A DNA stretch of 64,000 nt from an uncultured Clostridia bacterium. GTDB taxonomy: Bacteria > Bacillota > Clostridia > TANB77 > CAG-508. Below, in pieces: positions 8,735-19,700 of the stretch (within the stretch, counting starts at the first letter, position 1; each line of letters opens with the position of its first letter). Location: the NCBI GenBank assembly GCA_944393565.1, contig CALYAM010000002.1, positions 62,001-126,000 of the forward strand. Reading direction: 5' to 3'. A program made the translations under genes and the position numbers. The notes below the pieces were generated by a model. The model had not been told where the DNA came from and searched no databases. It worked only from the letters and a program-made list of their open reading frames with translations.

Positions 8735-8763
8735 ATTATACTCTAATTTTATCTTTTTTTCAA
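8735..8763 (-). promoter_or_regulatory. Promoter of lepB-holB-ricT
   Basis: TTGAAA (8758-8763) and a perfect TATAAT (8735-8740) are spaced by 17 bases on the minus strand. The leader of about 115 bases contains a small hairpin (TAGAAA...TTTCTA) near 8709-8725. Confidence 0.8.
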
Positions 8764-8826
8764 TACAGTGTACCCCCTGTTTTTTCATCAATTATATGTA
8801 CCTTAGTTTAAATTTAATAATTTATA

Positions 8827-10254
8827 TTACTTTGTAGGTACACGGATTACAACTTCTGTGCCTTCCCCAACTTTACTCTTGATATCTATACTACCATTAT
8901 TTTTGTCTAATATTTCTTTAGCTATTGGTAATCCCAGTCCAGTTCCTCCCATCTCTCTGGTTCTTGCTTTGTCAACTCTATAAAATCTTTCAAAAATCTT
9001 TGTTAAATCTTCTTCTGGTATGCCTATTCCATTATCAATAATTTTAATATATGCATCGTTATATACGAATCCAACATATACTTTAATTGTCCCTCCTTCT
9101 TTCGTATATTTTATACTATTTGTTAGAATATTTAGAATAACTCGTTCTATTCCATATTTGTCTGCGTTTACAAGCGGAACATTTGCTGTTACAAAACATT
9201 CCATATGCTGATTTTTTTTATTTATTTCTATTTTTTGGCTATCTATACATTTTTTTACCAGCTCTCCTAAATCGAATTCTGTCTTTTCCCACTTTGCTTC
9301 ATTGTTATCGTATCTTGAAAGAGTAAGTAAATCGCTTACTAGTCTTGCCATTCTTCTAGCCTCAGATGCTATAACCCCTAAGAATTTATCTTGTGTTTGC
9401 TTGTCATATTCGCTTTCTGCTAAAGTATCTGCATAGCCCATAATAGATGTGATTGGAGTTTTTAGTTCATGTGATACGTTTGCGACAAACTCTTTTCTCA
9501 TATTATCTAATTTTACATGTTCTGTTATATCTTGAATCACAACAATTACTCCACTTGGCCTGTCATTTTCATTTGTAAATGGTGCAAAATACAAATTTAC
9601 AAACTTTTCTTGAACATTAATCCTTTGCTCATATGATGTCCAATTTTCTAAATATATAATTTTTTCTAGGTTTACTTTCACATTTAGTTGTTTGAAAATT
9701 TTATCAAATGTATTATCCGATGGTGTAAGTCTTAGCAATCTAGTTGCAGCCGGATTTATATGTAAAATCTTTCCTTCAATATCAAATGCAATAATACCGT
9801 CTGTCATGTGCAGTAATATCGTTTCTATTTGTTTTTTTTGTCTAGACGCTTCATTTAAGTTCTCCTGTAGCTCTGTTGTCATTAAATTAAACGCTTTTAC
9901 AAGGTCTCCAACTTCAGCATCTTCTTTTTCGCTCGTTAAATACCTTATATCAATTATTTCTCCTGCTGCTATCTTTTCAGCATTTTTTAAAATTTTTTCA
10001 ATTGGAGCAATTATTATTTTCATTGCAATTGTTCCCACAACAATAGCTAAAAGAGTATAAATTGCAATAGCCATAAAAATAGAAAATGCAATTTGACTCA
10101 CCTCAGAATTAATCAATTGCTGATATTGCACTTCCATAATGTCCATTTGTATTTTTTTTAGCTCACATATAAATGTTACTCCATATAAAGTAATTGTAAG
10201 TATTCCAATTGCAAGGAAAACAAGTATAATCTTTAATCTAAGATTTTTTACCAT
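8827..10254 (-). CDS. walK: WalK-type sensor histidine kinase
   Basis: The 475-residue kinase has two membrane helices flanking a short extracellular loop of about 25-35 residues, then HAMP, PAS, HisKA and HATPase domains. The phosphorylated His is His262 in VSHELKTP. The ATP-binding lid shows DNGIGIPEED and GGTGLGLPIAKE. The ATG at 10254 has GGAAGGAAAG upstream and follows walR by 19 bases. The extracellular loop is much shorter than the PAS-like sensor of Bacillus WalK, so the signal may differ; PhoR is the main alternative name. WalRK usually controls wall hydrolases, and several lie in this window. Confidence 0.88.
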   Translation of the reverse strand: MVKNLRLKIILVFLAIGILTITLYGVTFICELKKIQMDIMEVQYQQLINSEVSQIAFSIFMAIAIYTLLAIVVGTIAMKIIIAPIEKILKNAEKIAAGEIIDIRYLTSEKEDAEVGDLVKAFNLMTTELQENLNEASRQKKQIETILLHMTDGIIAFDIEGKILHINPAATRLLRLTPSDNTFDKIFKQLNVKVNLEKIIYLENWTSYEQRINVQEKFVNLYFAPFTNENDRPSGVIVVIQDITEHVKLDNMRKEFVANVSHELKTPITSIMGYADTLAESEYDKQTQDKFLGVIASEARRMARLVSDLLTLSRYDNNEAKWEKTEFDLGELVKKCIDSQKIEINKKNQHMECFVTANVPLVNADKYGIERVILNILTNSIKYTKEGGTIKVYVGFVYNDAYIKIIDNGIGIPEEDLTKIFERFYRVDKARTREMGGTGLGLPIAKEILDKNNGSIDIKSKVGEGTEVVIRVPTK

Positions 10255-10273
10255 ACAACTTTCCTTCCTTGTC

Positions 10274-11011
10274 TTATTTGGTGGCAATATAATAGCCAAC
10301 ACCTCTTTTTGTAATCAAAATTTTAGGGTTTGCTGTGTCCAGTTCTATTTTTTCCCTAATTCTTCTTACTGTAACATCTACTGTGCGAATATCTCCATAA
10401 TATTCATAGCCCCATACTTTCTCTAATAATATTTCTCTTGTTATAACTTGTCCTGGTTGCATTGCCAAATATTTTAACACCTCGAATTCCCTTAATGTCA
10501 AGTCTACTGTTCTACCTGCTGCCTTTACTTCAAACTTGTCTAAGTCTAACTCTAATTCTCCTACTTTTATGATATTTTTTCCTCCGGTTTTTGTTATTCT
10601 ATTTTCTTTTGCTGAAAAATTAACAGCTTCTGCTTTGCGCAAATTAGCTTTGATTCTTGCCATTAGTTCCCTTACGCTAAATGGTTTTGTTACGTAATCA
10701 TCAGCTCCTAGTTCTAACCCTAAAATTTTATCAATTTCTTCATCTTTTGCTGATAATATTAGAATTGGTACATTTAATGAATGGCGAATTTTTTTACATG
10801 CTGCTAAACCATCCATCTTAGGCAACATAATGTCGAGCAAAATCAAATCAGGTTTTTTCTCTAATGCAATCTCAACGGCAGTTAATCCATCTTCCGCTTC
10901 TAGCGTATTATACCCTTCTTTTTGCAAATTATATACCAAAATGTCAACAATTGGTCTTTCGTCATCAACTATTAATATAGTTTTTTTATCTTGTTCTTCT
11001 AGGTTTTCCAC
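10274..11011 (-). CDS. walR: WalR/PhoB-type response regulator
   Basis: A 245-residue OmpR-family regulator. The receiver has the acidic pocket D16/D17, phospho-acceptor D60 (LLDIMLP) and K109 (TKPFS). A winged-helix DNA-binding domain fills the C-terminal 100 residues (TLREFEVLKYL, TVRRIREKIE, RGVGYYI). The start is GTG at 11011, seven bases after GGGGG. It is the first gene of the walRK pair, and its promoter is back-to-back with that of the LRR protein. Confidence 0.9.
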   Translation of the reverse strand: MENLEEQDKKTILIVDDERPIVDILVYNLQKEGYNTLEAEDGLTAVEIALEKKPDLILLDIMLPKMDGLAACKKIRHSLNVPILILSAKDEEIDKILGLELGADDYVTKPFSVRELMARIKANLRKAEAVNFSAKENRITKTGGKNIIKVGELELDLDKFEVKAAGRTVDLTLREFEVLKYLAMQPGQVITREILLEKVWGYEYYGDIRTVDVTVRRIREKIELDTANPKILITKRGVGYYIATK

Positions 11012-11045
11012 AAAAGATCCCCCTTTTTATCTAATTCATAATTAT

Positions 11046-11074
11046 TTTATACCACATTACGTGAATTTGTACAA
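11046..11074 (-). promoter_or_regulatory. Promoter of walRK
   Basis: TTGTAC (11069-11074) and TATAAA (11046-11051) are spaced by 17 bases on the minus strand. Confidence 0.6.
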
Positions 11075-11128
11075 GATTTTTTGCAATATTTTTATATGTT
11101 TGTAGCTAATTCCTTGTCTTGTTTTATG

Positions 11129-11157
11129 TTGACTTTTTTATACAATAATGGTAAAAT
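11129..11157 (+). promoter_or_regulatory. Promoter of the LRR/Big_2/dockerin gene
   Basis: TTGACT (11129-11134) and TAAAAT (11152-11157) are spaced by 17 bases. This leaves a leader of about 90 bases before the chosen start. Confidence 0.6.
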
Positions 11158-11256
11158 ATTTATGGAATATATGTTAATTTTAAAGCTAATTAGAAGTGTA
11201 GTTTGAAAGGAACTCTTTTATAACTATGTATGCCTTGGAAAGGGATGAAATATATT

Positions 11257-13635
11257 ATGAGTAAAATAAAATTTTTCTTTTTGACTGTTATTTTTTTGTT
11301 TTTCTTGCTTACAACCACTGTTAATGCAGATGATGAAATTGTTACAATTCAGTTCGTAGATAATAATTTATATCAATCAATAAAAACAATAGCATCTTCG
11401 ATAATAGTGGAATATAATGATGCAAACAAAGTAGTTAAAATACCACAGGATAGTATATCAAAAGTGTACTATTTAAATCTTTCTAATAAAAACATTACTT
11501 ATTTATATGGTATTGATAAATTTACTAGTCTAACAAATCTTAATTTAACAGGTAATAATATAAGTAACCTTCAGTACTTAAGTAATCTAACCAATTTGAC
11601 TTCATTAAATATAACTGAAAATAAAGTTAGTAATTTAACACCTTTAGTAACTCTAAAAAAGTTAACACACCTTTATGCTGGCTATAATTCAATCAATAAC
11701 ATTGATGCTTTAGGAAAGCTTACTAGTTTGGTTGCCGTTATACTAGAAGAAAACAATATACGAGATATTACTCCAGTTTCGTCTTTGCAAAATTTAAGTA
11801 TTTTAGGGTTGAAAGGAAATCGTGTAGAAGATACGTCAGTAATTTTAAGCATGCCCAATTTAGATTCTTTTAATCTTGAAAGCCAAAAATATGTTTATTC
11901 TCTAAATGGTGTAGCTCTTGCTAATATTAACACAAATGTAAATTTGCCAACTTTCTTTTTACAGGCAAAACAAGTAGGTTCTCCTATTTATACAGATTTA
12001 GATTTTACTGTTACAGGAGCTACAATTGGCAGTACTCCTTCTTATATAGTATTAAAAAATGATTCTTATGGTCAAAAAGTCGCAACTGTTCAAATTAACG
12101 GTGGTGAAGCTGATGGTAGTATTTTGACTTTAAATTATAGTACAGTCCTTGTAACTGTTTCTCCTTCCACATCTTCTCCGGAAAAAATTTATGAGGGTGA
12201 AGGGGGAAATATTTCATTTGTAGCCACTGCAAATGGTGATACTTCAACTGATAATTTATCAATTCAAATATTGAAAAATAATATTAACGTTACAAATAAC
12301 TTTAATATTACTACATCTAAGTCGGCAAATAATTCATTAGATTTCAACATACAAGTTCCAAAAGATATTGTATCCGGTTTATATTCAATATATGTAACAT
12401 ATGATAGCAAAATTGCAGTTAGAGGAAATTTTACTATTTACGATAAAATTTCAGTTAGTAGTATAGCACTAAATACTCAAAAGCTTTCTCTTGCTCCTAA
12501 TGAAAATAGCGTACTACGAGCTACAATAAATCCAGCCAATGCAACAAATAAAAAAATAATTTGGTCTAGTAACAATCCTTCTGTTGCAACTGTAGATTCT
12601 TCCGGAACAGTAAGTGCGCATAGTGCGGGTACTGCAATTATTACAGCAACTTCTGAAGATAGTGGCAAAGCAGCTTCATGTACGGTTATTGTTTCACAGC
12701 CAGTTCAAGGTGTTTCTCTAAATTATACTAATATAACCGTCAAATTAAATGAATCTATACAATTATTGGCAACTATTAATCCTACAAATGCAACAAATAA
12801 ACAAGTAATTTGGAAATCTGGCAATGAACAAATTGCTTCTGTTTCTCCAAATGGTCTTGTAACTGGTAAATCTGTTGGTACCACAGTTGTAACTGTAACT
12901 ACTGAGGATGGAAATTATACAGCAAGCTGTAAAGTAACTGTAAAAGATGTCTCATCTGAGCCTGTTGTAATTCCAGTTCAATCGATAACTTTAAATAAGC
13001 CATCTATTTCACTAATTTTAGGGAAAGCTGAGCAATTAGTTGCAACTATTTTGCCTTCTAATGCGACGAATAAACAACTCATTTGGTCAAGTGAAAATCC
13101 AAACATAGCTAGTGTAGATTCAAGTGGTATTGTTACAGCTGTTGGAATTGGCTCTACAAGAATTGTTGTAACTGCGCTTGATGATTCAAATGGTGAAATT
13201 AAGGCAATATGTAATGTAGTAGTTAATACCAACAAGCCTACTTCATTAAAATATAAACTTGAAAATAACTATATATTAGGTATTTCTCCTGAAACTAATA
13301 TAAAAAATTTCTTAAGTAATATTAATATTCCGCTTTCATATAAAATTCAAAATAATTTAGGTGAAGAAGTATCAGAACAAAATTCTTTAGTTACTACTGG
13401 AATGAAAATTGTTTTGGAAGATTCTTCTTCCTATACCATTATTGTAACAGGTGATATTTCAGGAGATGGTAAATTATCTTCTAGCGATATTTTAATGTTG
13501 AAACGTCATTTAGTAAATATACACAAATTAGATGCCTTGCAGTTAAAAGGTGCAGATGTAAATAATTCTAATTCTGTTACTCTTACCGATTTAATGCAAT
13601 TAAAAATGGCAACTGTTAAATTAATTACTTTTTAA
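11257..13635 (+). CDS. Secreted internalin-like LRR protein with Big_2 domains and dockerin-like C-terminus
   Basis: This 792-residue exported protein starts with a signal peptide (about 1-23). Next are SDS22-like leucine-rich repeats of about 22 residues (about 65-215, repeated LxxLxxLxLxxNxI) and a linker domain. Three Big_2 immunoglobulin-like domains follow (about 398-655, each with the INPxNATNK and SVGT/AGT signatures). A domain of about 65 residues and a dockerin type I-like pair (GDISGDGKLSSSD and a second calcium-loop-like half) end the protein. I prefer the ATG at 11257, with AAAGGG 12 bases upstream; 11230 is an alternative. The C-terminal module recurs in the M23 protein at 31597. 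It is probably cell-surface or matrix associated. Confidence 0.85.
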   Translation: MSKIKFFFLTVIFLFFLLTTTVNADDEIVTIQFVDNNLYQSIKTIASSIIVEYNDANKVVKIPQDSISKVYYLNLSNKNITYLYGIDKFTSLTNLNLTGNNISNLQYLSNLTNLTSLNITENKVSNLTPLVTLKKLTHLYAGYNSINNIDALGKLTSLVAVILEENNIRDITPVSSLQNLSILGLKGNRVEDTSVILSMPNLDSFNLESQKYVYSLNGVALANINTNVNLPTFFLQAKQVGSPIYTDLDFTVTGATIGSTPSYIVLKNDSYGQKVATVQINGGEADGSILTLNYSTVLVTVSPSTSSPEKIYEGEGGNISFVATANGDTSTDNLSIQILKNNINVTNNFNITTSKSANNSLDFNIQVPKDIVSGLYSIYVTYDSKIAVRGNFTIYDKISVSSIALNTQKLSLAPNENSVLRATINPANATNKKIIWSSNNPSVATVDSSGTVSAHSAGTAIITATSEDSGKAASCTVIVSQPVQGVSLNYTNITVKLNESIQLLATINPTNATNKQVIWKSGNEQIASVSPNGLVTGKSVGTTVVTVTTEDGNYTASCKVTVKDVSSEPVVIPVQSITLNKPSISLILGKAEQLVATILPSNATNKQLIWSSENPNIASVDSSGIVTAVGIGSTRIVVTALDDSNGEIKAICNVVVNTNKPTSLKYKLENNYILGISPETNIKNFLSNINIPLSYKIQNNLGEEVSEQNSLVTTGMKIVLEDSSSYTIIVTGDISGDGKLSSSDILMLKRHLVNIHKLDALQLKGADVNNSNSVTLTDLMQLKMATVKLITF

Positions 13636-13652
13636 ATATATAAGAAATAAAT

Positions 13653-13722
13653 TTAAAAAATAATCGCTATAAAACAAAGAGGGAAGAAAGTCCCTCTTTG
13701 TTTTATAGCGATTATTTTTTAA
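13653..13722. terminator. Strong bidirectional terminator
   Basis: A perfect 32-bp inverted repeat (13653-13684 and 13691-13722) has a 6-base loop, an A-tract at its left foot and a T-tract at its right foot. It separates the convergent LRR-protein and glucan synthase genes. Confidence 0.92.
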
Positions 13723-13771
13723 GGTTTCATCCTATTTTTTCTGCGCTATATAACAAAAGTCCTACATTATA

Positions 13772-16700
13772 TTACATTTCTATTTCTACCTCATAATTAC
13801 CACCGTTTCCATCCAAGTTAATTACTTTGTCTATAATCTCATTCCCATTTAAAAGCATCTTTTTTATTCCCGATGTTTTTCCATTTTGGTTTTTTACTTT
13901 TATATAATATATACTATTTTTATATTTATATCTAATGCCGTACTCTTTCCAATTAGGTGAAATGTTAGGCATTACTTTCAATTTACCATTTTCGACATTT
14001 AATCCCAAAATTGATTCTAACCCTGCTTGATATAGCCAACTGCTAGATCCAGTGTACCATGTCCATCCACCTCTTCCTGCTAAATTTTCTTCTCCATAAA
14101 CATCCCCAGTTACAACATATGGTTCTACTTTGTATTTTTTTGCTTCATCTTTTGTCCTTGAATGTTCTATTGGGTTGATCATACGAAAATATTCTGTTGC
14201 CTTTTCCCCCAGTCCAAGTCTTGTCTGAGCCATAATCGCCCATATAGCACCATGTGTATATTGACCTCCATTTTCTCTTACTCCAGGCAAATAGCTTTTT
14301 ATATAGCCAGGCTCTATGCTGCTTTTTTCAAATGGTGGTGTTAACAATTTTATTACTCCGTTTGTTTTATCTATTAAATAATTTTCTAAAGATTCCATTG
14401 CAATGTATTTTTTATCATTATCGCCTGCATCAGATAACACTGCCCAGCTTTGAGAAATACTGTCTATTTTACATTCTTCATTTTCTATACTTCCTAATAT
14501 TTCACCATTATCTGTAAATGCTCTTCTAAACCACCTACCATCCCATCCCTTTGTATTTAATGTTTTCTTTAAATGCTCATTTATTTGTTTATAATATAAT
14601 ACTTTTTCAACTTCTCCTCTTCTTTCACATATAGGAATAAATTCATCTAAAACTTTATATAAGAAAAATCCAAGCCATACGCTTTCTCCTCTGCCTAAGT
14701 TTCCTACTGTATTAAATCCGTCATTCCAATCTCCTGAACCTATTTTAGGAAGCCCATTTTCTCCAAGGCAAATTCCCTTGGTTAATGCTCTTATGCAATG
14801 CATATAAACATTTTCCTTAACACCACTTCCCAAAAATATATCATATTTTTCATCGGTTCCTTCTGATAATAAATCTCCTTTTAAATATTCAACATCTTCT
14901 TCTAATATTTCGAAGTCACCTGTTGTATTGCAATATTTTGCAACTGTATATGGTAACCATAATAAATCGTCAGAAAATTTTGTGCGTATTCCTCTATTTG
15001 TTTCATCGTGCCACCAATGTTCTACATCTCCTTCAATGAATTGGTGTTTACATGCTCTTAATATTTGCATTTTCATTAATTCCGGTTCTATCAGTCTTAA
15101 CCCTAATGTATCTTGCAGCTGATCTCTAAATCCATACGCTCCTCCTGATTGATAATAACCTGAACGCGCCCATAATCTACACGCAATAGTTTGGTATACA
15201 AGCCAACCGTTTAGCATTAAATTCATAGATTCGGCAGGAGTTTTCACTTGTATGTGATTAATCTTCTCATACCAAAATTTTTTTATCGTAGATAATTCTT
15301 GATAGCAATTTTCTATACTATTATATTTATTAACGACTTCTTGTATTCGATTTTCTGTTTGCTCTTGCCCCATGTAAATACAAACTTCTTTTGTTTCAAA
15401 TCCATCTAATTCAATTTCGACTTCAAATGCAATACAACCAAGTTTTCCAAGTGAATTTTCCCCATCTAATGCAACTTTGTCAATTCCGTCTGGATGAAAA
15501 ATGTTGCCATTTCCAATAAATCTTTGCTTATCTCCTGTATAAGATTTAATCTTTTCACTGCTTCCCAAATATAAAATCCAATTAAAATCTTCATTTGCTA
15601 GATTTTTCATAGTTAAATAATTGTTTTTTTTGCTTAAATCTAAAAATCCTCTCGTTTTTTGTTCATCTTCTCCAAGTACTGGCTTAATATAATAAATAAG
15701 TTTTAAAGTTCTTCTGTCTGCTCTTTTATTTTTAAGTTTAATTAATGTTATTTTTGTCCTGTCTTCTTTTGGAACAAAAACTCTTGTCTCACATAAAAAG
15801 TCATTACACAAATTTGTATAAACAGCATAACCAAACCCATAAGTTGCTTTAAAATCTCCTTCATTTTTAGATATAAAACTACTATTTGACCATACTTTTC
15901 CTGTTTGTTTTTCTTTGATATATAAAATTTCCGATGGAATATCTAAATAGGGAATATTATTCCAGCTTGTCATTCTATTTAGTCTGCTGTTTTGATTCCA
16001 TGTAAATCCTCCTAGTTGTTCTGTAACAATGGTTCCAAAATTTTCATTTGCTATTACATGTGCCCATGTCGTCGGAAGTGGACTTTCGGGTGTTGTTTTT
16101 ATTATATATTCTAAACCATCTTTACTAAACCCTCCATATTCATTATAATATTTCAAATTCTCAGTATCTAATGTGATTTGTCCTTTATTACTCGGTGCAG
16201 ACACTAGTGCTTGTTCAAATCCTATTTGTTTTCTACTATCTATATAATTTTCTTCTTGTTCCTCAAGCTGCTCCTTTAGCTTTCCTTTACAAGCATCAAA
16301 GATTAAGTTACTATGAAAAATAAGCCCATTTATTTGCTTTTTTTCTAGTTCATTTGTGTTTAATATAAAAATACCGTTTTTTTGTCCAATTAAATATGAT
16401 AAGTGCCTTTCTAGTATACTACTTTCTATCTTTTCTTTTACATATTGCTCATAAACATTTCTTTCCTCATTTAATATAACAATATCTACATCACACATTT
16501 TTAATAGAAAAAATTCTTTTGCTTTTAAGATTTGCTCCACAACATAACTATCATTTGGTTCTTTAATTCTTATTAAAAGTATTGGTATATCTCCCGAGAT
16601 TCCCATACTCCATAGTTCTCTTTGTGGATATATTGTTTTAGGCAAATCTAATACATATAATGTTTTTAGTGGATTTTGTATTAGCAAGTAGCCTAATATT

Positions 16701-19700
16701 TTTTGATAAAGCTCAGTGTCTTCTTGAGATATTTTTAAATATCTATTCTCTGCTTGCGTTTTTGCTCTTGCAAGTTTAAATGTTTGTTCAATTTTTTCTG
16801 AGTTTTGGTATTGCTTTAGCATATTTATAACTTTATCTTTGTTTTTATCTGTAGCTATTAATAATGTTATTTGTACTTCATCTTGAGGTAATAATTTTAT
16901 AGTCTTTCTCATAGCTGCAACACCTTCTGGAACAAGTTTTATTGTATTAGAAAAGGGAGTAGATTTCTGTATTTTTTCTGGTATGTTACAGTTTCCTCGC
17001 CCCATGAAATCTTCTTCATCGATTTCGTATTCAATGTCCACAATTCCTTCTTTTTCTGAATATAAACACACTCCCATATAGATTTCTTGTTCATTTATTC
17101 CTCTTTTTTTTCGTTTAACAATTAGTGCTTTAAGGTCTTCTTCCCATTCAAAACTCAAAAATAAATTATTAAATGCTGGATGTGCATAGTCTTGCTCTGG
17201 AAATGATAAAACTGGTTCTAAGAAGCTACTTATTTCTAGTACATCTTCAGAATTACCAATATTTTTCAGACTCATTCTCCTTATTTCAACAGCCTCTTCT
17301 GGTGCAATTGTAATTTGAGTTTTACTCTCTATATTTCCATCTATTCTATTAATTATATTACTATCAGGTAAAAAAGTTATTTTATACTTATCTGGTTTAT
17401 TTAAAAAAGGTAGTCTTGCTTGTGACCAAATTCTTTTAGTTTTTATATTTTTTATAAAGAAAAATATTCCTTGTTCTTTGTCTAGCCCTTCTTTAAATTT
17501 ATTTATTAAAACTCCATTGTATTTGCTAAATCCTCTCCCATTTTCGTCCATATTAATTGTATAGCCATTATTGCTAATTACATTAATTTGTTTAAAAAAT
17601 TCATCTTGTTTTGTATAAATCCTTTGACTGTATGTCTCAAAATTTTCCATTCGTATTTTGTCTATCTTTTCTTTCTTCTCTTTCGTTAAAATTGCAAATT
17701 TTGGCATTCTTTCTTGTAATAAAATATCAACAGATTCTATTTCTGGATTTTTCATAAATCGTTTTACCATAATATTATTATTAAAAAAATTATTTAAAGC
17801 TAGCAAAATAAGTCCTTGATGGTGTGCCATGTATGTTTTGACAATCTCTTTTTTTGTACCTATTTTTTGCCTAGTAGGAGTATAATCAATAGATTCATAT
17901 AATCCATACTTGTCTAACATTTTTTCTTTGTCTAAAATTTGCAAATTGTCTATTACATCTCTTGGAAAATCTGGCAATGCCATTATGCTCCCATAAGAAG
18001 ATACAACTCGGTCATCAGCTAATCCTCTTTTAAGGCCAAGCCATGGAATTCCAAAAGCTTTGTATTGATAGTTTCCTTGAAAATCTTTCACAGAGAATGC
18101 GGCTTCAGAGATTCCCCATGGTAGCCCTAGTTTTTTGCAATATTCTTTTTGGCATAACACCATAAATTTACAAGACTCTTCTAATAAGCTACCAGGGTAA
18201 TTGGGTATAATCATATTGGGCATTAGATATTCAAATGCTGTTCCAGACCAAGATATTAATCCTTTGTATTTATGAAAAACAGTTAGAGTCCTGCTTAAAC
18301 TATTCCAATGTTTAGCAGGAATATCTTTTTTAGCTATTGCAACTAGGCTCGTTTGCCTTGCCTCAGATGCTAGCAAATCATAATAAGAATCAGTTAGTTT
18401 TCCGTCTTCTAAATGATAGCCTATTGAAAACAATCTCTTCTTGATATCATATAGCTTCGAAAAATCTGCTGAATAAATAAGTTTATCAATTTTGGGTGCA
18501 ACACATTTTATTGTTTCATTTTCTTCTGAACTTTTTTTACTTTCTAGGAATTGTTTTAATACATAAAGATAACAAATAAAATTTCCACTGTCTACAGTAG
18601 ATATATATTTAGGGCTTAGTGGCTCTAAAGTTTTTGTATTGTACCAATTATATAAATGCCCATTCCATTTAGGTAAATTCTCAATTGTGTTTACACATTT
18701 TTTTATTAGTTCAATACCTTCAGAAAGTGAAATGAATGTAAAATCTATTGCGGATATAATGCTAAGTAATCCAAGGCCAATATTGGTTGGTGATGTTCTC
18801 ATCGCAATTTTATCTTTTCTATTTTCTTCATAATTATCAGGTGGCAAGTAATTATTTTCACTATTCATATAACAGGAAAAATATTTCCATGTTCTTTTTG
18901 CTATTTCAAGTAAATATTGTTTTTCTTGTTCGTCTATTTTTGATAATTGATTTTTATTTACAGTTAATGGTCTACTAATTACATAAGCAATATATGGTCC
19001 TAAAAACCAAAAAATAGCTATTACTATTCCTATTATACTTCGATTTATGTCTCCATTTTGCATAGCTAGCATAAAAATTAGTATACCACTTAATACATTA
19101 ATCCACATTTGTTTGTAATATGAACTACAATTTGTTTTGGCTTGTTTTTCAGCTTCTTCTGCAGTAAGCCATTCCAATAAATTTTTTTTACTAATAAATA
19201 CCCTATATATTGTTTTTATTATTGCACAAATTGATATATATGCTTTATAAGGTAAGAATGCAATTTCGAGAAGGCTTTGTATTAGACTTCCTGTTACTCC
19301 GCTTACTTTCCATAAAAAGTTTTTACTTGCATTCACAAAGCCATTTTCAATCTCTTTTTTAAATACAATTTTGTCAGCAAAGGCAATTAATGTTGTTATT
19401 GCTAATCCAATAACAGCTACTAACATAGCACTTATATTGTAAGGACTTGGAATAGAAATTCCTAAAAATAACAATAAAAGTAAACTAATAGGCACTATGC
19501 TTCTTCTCATATTATCTATGATTTTAAATTTAGATAATATGTTTAATGGATTAATTACATAAATTCCATTTTTATTTTTTACTTTTGGCATTACCCATTT
19601 TATTATTTGCCAATCTCCGCGAATCCATCTTTTGAGTCTTGTCATATAGCTATTATACTTCGAAGGAAATCCATCTAATAGCATTACATCGCTAATTAAT